Shown here piece by piece: positions 59,301-64,000 of a stretch of 64,000 nt of DNA; the stretch's first letter is position 1, and each line of letters opens with the position of its first letter. The translations under genes were made by a program, and so were the position numbers. Source of the stretch: Sphingomonas sp. TREG-RG-20F-R18-01 (GTDB taxonomy: Bacteria > Pseudomonadota > Alphaproteobacteria > Sphingomonadales > Sphingomonadaceae); the NCBI RefSeq assembly GCF_022662475.1, contig NZ_JAKNQQ010000001.1, positions 496,001-560,000 on the forward strand, in the 5' to 3' direction. The notes beneath the pieces are model-generated. The model ran no database searches. It was not told the DNA's origin and saw only the letters and a program-made list of their open reading frames with translations.

Positions 59301-59573
59301 TCAGGCAGGCGCTTTCAGGTCGGTTCCGCAGCAAGGGCAGAAACGAGTTGGAAGCGAACGCACAAATGGTTTTCCAAAGGACGCGATCCGCCAGTGGCAT
59401 GTCGGGCAGCGAGCTAGAAATTGAGCGTAGCAAAGCGACCCAATTAGCAGCGGAAAAACGATCCAAAACAGGATCGTAGCCGCCAACTCGTTGAAACTGG
59501 CTGTGATCACGGTGATCGCCACGAGAGGCCAGCACCCAAACGTCGCAAAATAGAAACGAGACAATGGGCTCAT
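59301..59573 (-). CDS. Membrane protein with zinc ribbon
   Basis: 90 aa. Two transmembrane segments (CWPLVAITVITASFNELAAT; ILFWIVFPLLIGSLCYA) then ARCPTCHWRIASFGKPFV and FCPCCGTDL, a Cys4 rubredoxin-like ribbon facing the cytoplasm or periplasm. A longer frame on the same strand (59275-59637) looks like shadow. Function unknown. Confidence 0.6.
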   Translation of the reverse strand: MSPLSRFYFATFGCWPLVAITVITASFNELAATILFWIVFPLLIGSLCYAQFLARCPTCHWRIASFGKPFVRSLPTRFCPCCGTDLKAPA

Positions 59574-59707
59574 ACGAGATGGGTAGCGCCAAGACGGTCG
59601 TCACGCAAACGTGCGAAGACTCGAACGGCAGCTTCACACCAAAATCGGACGTACGTGTAAGGCGCTCAGCGCTCGGAATGAGTGCTGATAAAGCCCAATG
59701 GCTTGAG

Positions 59708-59790
59708 CCGCAGCTATGCGCATTGGTCGTTATCGCAGGTCCGGCCGGTCTAAAAGCGGACGGACTGGAAACGCCCAGTTGCGGACATTC
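59708..59790. repeat. Intergenic repeat, long copy B
   Basis: Second long copy, 1012 bp from copy A; differs at a handful of positions (CTATGCGCATTGG for CTATGAGTGTTGG) and ends AACGCCCAGTTGCGGACATT. Confidence 0.85.
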
Positions 59791-59812
59791 GCCGGCGTGC
59801 TACGTTCGATTG

Positions 59813-59965
59813 ATGGAGCAAGCCTACCACGCATTGACCGAGACCCTGATTCCTTGGGTCGAAGATCGCTTTGGCGGGGTGGCAGCTTGGATTGCCGCTG
59901 CCTTGCTAATCATGTTGGCGATGGCAGGCATAGTCGTGACAGCGCTTTGGTTAATACAGGGCTGA
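59813..59965 (+). CDS. 50-aa membrane protein
   Basis: Short helix EQAYHALTETLIPWVEDRFG then one transmembrane span WIAAALLIMLAMAGIVVTAL. It starts 22 bp after repeat copy B. No family. Confidence 0.45.
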   Translation: MEQAYHALTETLIPWVEDRFGGVAAWIAAALLIMLAMAGIVVTALWLIQG

Positions 59966-59990
59966 TCAACGCTCTTCTGCAGATCGGCTT

Positions 59991-60010
59991 CCGCCCACTT
60001 GCGGACATTC
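59991..60010. repeat. Intergenic repeat, short copy
   Basis: CCGCCCACTTGCGGACATTC, shared core only. Confidence 0.65.
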
Positions 60011-60074
60011 GTCGGCGCGGCCAACCTATCCTGATGAACGAGCGTATGACGCACAAGCCGATGGAAAAGCCCGA

Positions 60075-60269
60075 ATGAGCGGCAGTTGGCCCGGTCTCAT
60101 TTTTGGGGTGCTGCTGACTTGGGCCATGCTTGCGAGCTACAGCCTTCCCGGCATCGGCGCGTTGCCGGGAAGGCGTGAGCAGCCTCGCTATTACTGGACG
60201 CTCATAGCAATCGGCATCGCGGCGGTGCTTTTCAACGCGCTGAACTTGATCTTCCCCAAAGGGTTCTGA
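60075..60269 (+). CDS. Small membrane protein
   Basis: 64 aa, two transmembrane segments (WPGLIFGVLLTWAMLASYSL; YWTLIAIGIAAVLFNALNLI) separated by a basic loop GRREQPR. Unknown family. Confidence 0.5.
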   Translation: MSGSWPGLIFGVLLTWAMLASYSLPGIGALPGRREQPRYYWTLIAIGIAAVLFNALNLIFPKGF

Positions 60270-60424
60270 TCGCGCAATTGTCACAGATCAGGCTCGGGGG
60301 AATGTCCAGTTCCCACCCACCTCTCGCCGTTCGCGGGTAGCGAGCGAGGTCATGATCACCGAAAGCGGACCGGCAAAAATCGAGCACTTGCAGACGTTGG
60401 TCGCTATGTGCGAGCCTTTCACCC

Positions 60425-60703
60425 ATGGACGTTGACGAAGTTAGGGTGCTGCTATCACCGGATCGATATGGCCGGGTAGCAATCGTGCGTAGGTCCGATG
60501 GTCGGTTCTGCCTCTATCAGCATTGGAGCTGGACCCCGGAGACGCAAGCCGCCTTCCATGTAGAGCCTGTCGAGGATCGACGGTGGACGGTGGATAGCAC
60601 GCCCGAGATGTATGAGGGGGTCGAGCCACTTTCAGGTATGTACGGCACCGTAGAAGATGCGGAGCGAGAAGCTCGGCGGCTGTTGGGATTAGACGGCGGA
60701 TAA
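60425..60703 (+). CDS. Soluble hypothetical protein
   Basis: 92 aa. MDVDEVRVLLSPDRYGRVAI, then GRFCLYQHWSWTPETQAAFH, ending EDAEREARRLLGLDGG. The beta-rich/helix plan with Trp is seen in small proteins of sphingomonad accessory regions, perhaps immunity-like. No firm family. Confidence 0.55.
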   Translation: MDVDEVRVLLSPDRYGRVAIVRRSDGRFCLYQHWSWTPETQAAFHVEPVEDRRWTVDSTPEMYEGVEPLSGMYGTVEDAEREARRLLGLDGG

Positions 60704-60720
60704 CGCCCACTTGCGGACAT
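60702..60720. repeat. Intergenic repeat, short copy
   Basis: AACGCCCACTTGCGGACAT directly overlapping the stop of the preceding gene. Confidence 0.65.
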
Positions 60721-60770
60721 CGCGATCTAATGCGCAACATCCAGACCTACTGCCGACATAGGGGCCTGAT

Positions 60771-61235
60771 GTGAGTTCAGCGATGGTAGAGGAGCCGCCC
60801 AGCCCAGCAAAACTCGCGCTGATTCGGCGCTTTCTGATAGCGAATGGCACGCAATCTGACATAGATACCGGTAACTTTCTTCAACGGTTCGCCTTGCCGG
60901 GCTCCCCGCTGTCGATGGTCGCGGCAGACGCTTCGGGAGATATAACCTTCCGTCAGTCTTGGGACCTACCATTGAAGGCCCTTATGGCTGCTTATGATAA
61001 GCACCGGCATACGTGGCAGGACGAGTACGAAACGCACGTCAACTGGGAATTCGAAGAAGAGGAACTGTCGCTCATTGTGGCCTTCCTCGAAAGTGCGGTC
61101 GGCCAACACTTCCTTGAGGGACGCTGGCGCATGGGCGCTTACGTTGGCTCCAATACAGAAGACTTAGTTGAGCAGGTCCTTGCGGATGCGGAAGCTGTCC
61201 TGCGGGAAGGCGTCGCGCACCGACCAGCGCAATGA
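60771..61235 (+). CDS. Hypothetical protein, DUF2059-like
   Basis: 154 aa from a GTG (or 150 from the ATG at 60783). SPAKLALIRRFLIANGTQSD, then WQDEYETHVNWEFEEEELSL, then ESAVGQHFLEGRW resembles the DUF2059 helical fold, but there is no signal peptide. The stop overlaps the methylase start. Confidence 0.5.
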   Translation: MSSAMVEEPPSPAKLALIRRFLIANGTQSDIDTGNFLQRFALPGSPLSMVAADASGDITFRQSWDLPLKALMAAYDKHRHTWQDEYETHVNWEFEEEELSLIVAFLESAVGQHFLEGRWRMGAYVGSNTEDLVEQVLADAEAVLREGVAHRPAQ

Positions 61236-62188
61236 CCGTTCCCCACCAAAGTCAGACGTCCCAGGTTACAATGGCTACGATCAACGGAAAATCTGACACC
61301 AGCCGAAAAAACGCTTTCCTACAAGATGGGGTTTGTGATGCACCCTTTCAGATGCGCCACGAACGTTCAAAACCGCTAGCTGTTGACCTGCCTTCGAAGG
61401 AGGTTCGTCCGGTCTCTCCACCTGCCCCCTATATAGGTGGCAAGCGCAATCTCTCGCGCCGTCTCTGCGCCCTGATCGATGCGACACCGCACGACACCTA
61501 TGTCGAGCCGTTCGTCGGCATGGGCGGGGTATTCCTCAAGCGCACGCGGCAGCCACGGGCCGAGGTGATCAACGACATCTCGGCTGACGTAACCACCCTC
61601 TTCCGGATCCTCCAGCGGCACTACCCCCAGTTCATGGACGTGCTGAAATGGCAGATCACCAGCCGCGCGGAGTTCGATCGGCTGCGCGCGGCCGCACCGG
61701 ACACGCTGACCGACCTCGAACGCGCGGCGCGATTCCTCTACCTCCAACGCCTATCGTTTGGCGGCAAGGTCGACGGCCGCAACTTCGGCGTCGATCGGCG
61801 GACGCCGGCACGCTTCGACGTGACGAAACTGGCGCCAATGCTAGATGAGCTCCACCAGCGCCTGACTGGGGTCGTGATCGAGCGCCTGCCCTATGCCGAC
61901 CTGATCAGGCGATACGACGGGCCCGGGACGCTGTTCTTCCTCGATCCGCCATATTGGGGGTGCGAGGGCGACTACGGGCCGGGAGTGTTCGAGCGCGCAG
62001 ACTTCGAACGCCTTGCTGACCAACTGGCAGGAATCGCCGGGGGCTTCATCCTGACGATCAACGCGACCGATGGCGCACGCGAAGTGTTCGGACGCTTCGA
62101 TCAGGTTGAAGTCGACACTACCTATACCATCGCAACCGCCTCCTCCGGCGGCGGCAAGCGGGTGAAGGAACTGATCGTTCGCGGGTAG
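61232..62188 (+). CDS. D12-class DNA adenine methyltransferase (Dam-like)
   Basis: 318 aa from 61232; the conserved part begins only near residue 50. Motif I PAPYIGGKRNLSRRLCALID, VEPFVGMGGVFLKR, and the catalytic FLDPPYWGCEGDYG are in D12 order. Methylates adenine N6, for which GATC is the usual family target but not shown here. No restriction partner. An internal ATG at 61352 could be the true start, since the first 40 residues are not family-like. Confidence 0.88.
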   Translation: MTVPHQSQTSQVTMATINGKSDTSRKNAFLQDGVCDAPFQMRHERSKPLAVDLPSKEVRPVSPPAPYIGGKRNLSRRLCALIDATPHDTYVEPFVGMGGVFLKRTRQPRAEVINDISADVTTLFRILQRHYPQFMDVLKWQITSRAEFDRLRAAAPDTLTDLERAARFLYLQRLSFGGKVDGRNFGVDRRTPARFDVTKLAPMLDELHQRLTGVVIERLPYADLIRRYDGPGTLFFLDPPYWGCEGDYGPGVFERADFERLADQLAGIAGGFILTINATDGAREVFGRFDQVEVDTTYTIATASSGGGKRVKELIVRG

Positions 62189-62263
62189 GGCTGGGTAGAA
62201 GAAAGAAAGATGGGGCCGGCCGCTTACGCGATCGACCCCATCCAGTTTTACCGGTCTGACGGA

Positions 62264-62467
62264 TTAGCGCGGAGGCAATCCGGTCACATGGTTGCCCCGC
62301 CGCCCGGTGTTGATCTCGGACACGCGGCCGGGATTGGTACCGTAGTCGGCTGCGATGTCATGCTGGTGGTCGCCCGCCCGAAGGCGAGCCCAGATGTCAG
62401 CGATAGCCTCGTCGGACAACGGAAAGCGGGGGCGGCGCTGCGGCCGCTGGGGAATATTGTCTGCCAT
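62264..62467 (-). CDS. Small HTH protein
   Basis: 67 aa from 62467. RFPLSDEAIADIWARLRAGD, then HQHDIAADYGTNPGRVSEIN is a clear helix-turn-helix of the type found in phage regulators; a basic N-terminus and GRRGNHVTG tail. Convergent with the methylase gene. Possibly a second phage regulator. Confidence 0.65.
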   Translation of the reverse strand: MADNIPQRPQRRPRFPLSDEAIADIWARLRAGDHQHDIAADYGTNPGRVSEINTGRRGNHVTGLPPR

Positions 62468-62837
62468 AAAAATCATCCTTGTTGGCAAACGACCGGTATT
62501 GACGGAATTGTCCCACGGTATAGACGTTGCCGCCTACCCGAGGTTCATCCCGCTCTCGCGTCCGGACCACAAGCCCGCGAGAGTTGCCTCGATCAGAAGC
62601 CCCAGCGCTGCCAGGCGCTGGGGCTTCCTAGTTTCGAGAACAATCGTAGCATCACGTAACGGAACACGCTTGAGTAGCCAGGCGTGGTCTGTTGCCGTGA
62701 TTAATGGTATTTAAACGAAAGTAGGTGTCAGTATCGATAGCTGCTAAGGTTAACGGCGCGACAACCGATCGCCAAGCCTCGCCTCGCGGACTTGGTTAGG
62801 CGTCGCCACGACCCCACTGGAGCCCCACATCGTAGAC
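62468..62837. other. 370-bp stretch with hairpin, no gene
   Basis: Contains the promoter side of the HTH gene and the hairpin at 62597-62626. The remaining sequence is AT-richer and without a convincing frame. Confidence 0.45.
62597..62626. terminator. Hairpin, possible bidirectional terminator
   Basis: AAGCCCCAGCGC (62597-62608) pairs perfectly with GCGCTGGGGCTT (62615-62626) around TGCCAG. The flanking A/T content allows use on either strand, though the U-tract is weak. Confidence 0.6.
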
Positions 62838-63074
62838 GTGTACTCCGTCCATCTCAGGCAGGGGGAAAACGACGTGACATTCAAATCCAACCGCGAAAAT
62901 GCAGAACTGGCGCAATCGGCCGCGAACTCAGCTACGCTCGAGAACGTTCGGATCCGGGAACAGCGATCAGCAGATGCCTATGCAGCACTGGCTACGCGCG
63001 ACGAACGCATCGCTGCGAAAGCGGTGGCGCCTATGCTGCCGAGCAGTCCCACGCACGCGCCCGACGAGCAGTAG
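62838..63074 (+). CDS. Hypothetical helical protein
   Basis: 78 aa. VTFKSNRENAELAQSAANSA, then TLENVRIREQRSADAYAALA is a charged helix pair. Small proteins of this kind accompany phage right-end genes; a GTG at 62874 (VTFKSN) is an alternative start. No function assigned. Confidence 0.5.
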   Translation: MYSVHLRQGENDVTFKSNRENAELAQSAANSATLENVRIREQRSADAYAALATRDERIAAKAVAPMLPSSPTHAPDEQ

Positions 63075-63149
63075 CCTCGAGGAGCGGGATCGGTTGATCG
63101 AGAGCCGGTTTACCTCGACACCAACCTCGTCCTGCTACAGGCTCGCTCG

Positions 63150-63782
63150 ATGTGTAACCGTGCCCGCAACGGCTATGAGCCTGAGACGCTCCATACCCAC
63201 TTTGGCACGGTGTTCAGCACCGATCGACCAATGGACAACCGCTTCAATCCAAGCGAATTGATGCCGCGCAGCCGGGCGTACGTGATCCGCGAGACGGACC
63301 GCGGTCGATGCCTCGACGTCATGAGCTGGGACGTCCTCGGTGGCGGCGCCGCATGGCCGATGACGAACGTGCGCAACCTGGCCCTGCCCCAGTGGCGCGC
63401 GCTTGCCGCGCGGCCGGAGAACCGTTGCCTGGTACCGCTCAGCGAGTTCTGCGAATGGACGCCTGAGGCGCACGACTTGGGCGATGGCAAGAAACCGCTG
63501 AAGGGCGAGATGTGGTTTCAGGTTACCGATCAGCCGCTGTTTGCGGTCGCCGGCTTCTGGCAGCCAACAGCGAAGGGCAACGGCTTCACGATGGTGACGT
63601 GCAACCCGAACGACCTCGTCGCGCCAATCCATCCGAAAGCGATGATTACGGTTCTGGCGGAAGACGACCACGAGCGCTGGCTGCGCGGCAGCTATGACGA
63701 CGTGGTTGCTCTGCAGCAGCCTTACCCAAGCGAATCGAATGGCTGTCCGCGGACCTATCTTCCCGACGCGTCACGGCCATAG
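63150..63782 (+). CDS. HMCES/YedK-type DNA-protein crosslink enzyme
   Basis: 210 aa. Catalytic Cys2 (MCNRARNGYE), Asn33 (RFNPSE), Glu102 (SEFCEW) and His161 (PIHPKAMI) form the complete SRAP set. The family links covalently to abasic sites in single-stranded DNA, protecting replication forks. The Met would be removed to expose Cys2, so this start is required. SRAP genes recur in phages and prophages near SOS-controlled genes. No LexA box was recognised upstream. Confidence 0.88.
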   Translation: MCNRARNGYEPETLHTHFGTVFSTDRPMDNRFNPSELMPRSRAYVIRETDRGRCLDVMSWDVLGGGAAWPMTNVRNLALPQWRALAARPENRCLVPLSEFCEWTPEAHDLGDGKKPLKGEMWFQVTDQPLFAVAGFWQPTAKGNGFTMVTCNPNDLVAPIHPKAMITVLAEDDHERWLRGSYDDVVALQQPYPSESNGCPRTYLPDASRP

Positions 63783-63887
63783 TCACTAGCCATAAGTGGG
63801 GACTGCCGTTCCGCCTCCCCTAAGCCGATCCGAAGACTAGACTCGTATTGAGAGCAGCGCGCGTGCTGAAATGTGTCTCGCGCCAGT

Positions 63888-63906
63888 TCCCCTAATTGTG
63901 GACATG
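63888..63906. repeat. Degenerate intergenic repeat core
   Basis: CCCCTAATTGTGGACATGA resembles the repeat core (CCCA-TTGCGGACAT) with several changes; tentative. Confidence 0.3.
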
Positions 63907-64000
63907 ATTTGGATTTGCCCTTCCTCAGAAAGCAGACCGGATAGCGCACGTTCGCGAGCTAATTCTGGGAGCCGCAATCGAAGGACGCAATCAGAGATTT

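Larger units (their letters stand above)
4997..64000. mobile_element. HK97-like siphoprophage (right end not found in window)
   Basis: The left limit is the truncated tRNA-Arg 3' half, followed by int and xis. The order int-xis-accessory operon-cI/cro-replication-terminase-head-tail-lysis-tail fibre is that of a lambdoid/HK97-type temperate siphophage. The end coordinate is only the window edge: no second copy of the tRNA fragment was seen. The last clear virion-type gene ends near 53.5 kb, the hydrolase/acyltransferase block near 56.5 kb, and the 57-64 kb part mixes phage-like and chromosome-like genes. The real boundary is therefore uncertain. Confidence 0.85.

Noticed and set aside
58696..60720. 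CRISPR array from the repeated motif
   Set aside because: Only five irregular copies with spacings of 280-980 bp and genes between them; not spacer-sized and no cas genes.

Overview
The window is high-GC DNA from an alphaproteobacterium, almost certainly a sphingomonad. Supporting clues are a Sphingomonas-type TonB-dependent receptor, a stand-alone SWIB protein, a DUF2945 protein, a PEPxxWA-CTERM protein and a DUF2312/GapR-family protein. The first 5 kb is chromosome: the 5' end of folE (minus strand, cut by the window edge), a TonB-dependent receptor, two small stress/chromatin-type genes and an aldo/keto reductase.

At 4997-5046 lies the 3' half of a tRNA-Arg(CCU) gene. Its 5' half is missing, and the integrase gene follows directly. 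This is one end of a large HK97-like siphoprophage that fills most of the rest of the window. No reconstituted tRNA was found to the right, so the other end was not located and may lie beyond 64 kb. Layout: (i) 5.1-15.5 kb, a leftward operon of about 20 small, mostly start/stop-overlapping genes ending in xis and int, with DNA methyltransferase, DUF1643, Gp37/Gp68 and DUF968 members; (ii) 15.49-16.95 kb, the immunity region: cI (S24 self-cleaving type) with a co-directional HIRAN gene, a divergent YdaS/Cro-like gene, and five ACAAG-N3-CTTGT-type operators arranged as OL and OR; (iii) 16.9-24.4 kb, rightward early genes including a phage-borne DNA polymerase III beta clamp, an adenine methyltransferase, a GapR-like protein, an O-like replication gene with an internal C-rich tract and a NusG-like protein; (iv) 24.7-25.1 kb, two tandem DUF2158 genes in reverse orientation; (v) 25.4-36.9 kb, HNH, terminase, protease, capsid, portal, connectors, tail tube and a tail chaperone with a lambda-type G GGA AAG -1 frameshift site; (vi) 37.3-47.1 kb, a tape measure with an embedded M15 peptidase and a 1460-aa internally duplicated tail-tip protein; (vii) 47.1-50.1 kb, lysis genes (GH24 endolysin, holin candidates, nested spanins).

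The most interesting block is 50.07-56.5 kb. A second tail-tube paralogue carries an Ig-like C-terminal extension and is translationally coupled to a GH30 protein that resembles glucosylceramidase and carries FN3 and lectin-like domains. An antisense membrane acyltransferase and a secreted GH-A-like hydrolase follow. Sphingomonads carry glycosphingolipids in place of LPS, so I infer a receptor-processing and receptor-modification module.

From 56.5 kb on there is a PEP-CTERM gene behind a sigma-54 promoter, a decayed brnT/brnA operon with a nonsense-mutated regulator, a run of small membrane-protein genes separated by copies of an intergenic repeat, and then dam-type methylase, HTH and HMCES/YedK-type genes. 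Whether this part is prophage right arm or host chromosome cannot be settled from this window.
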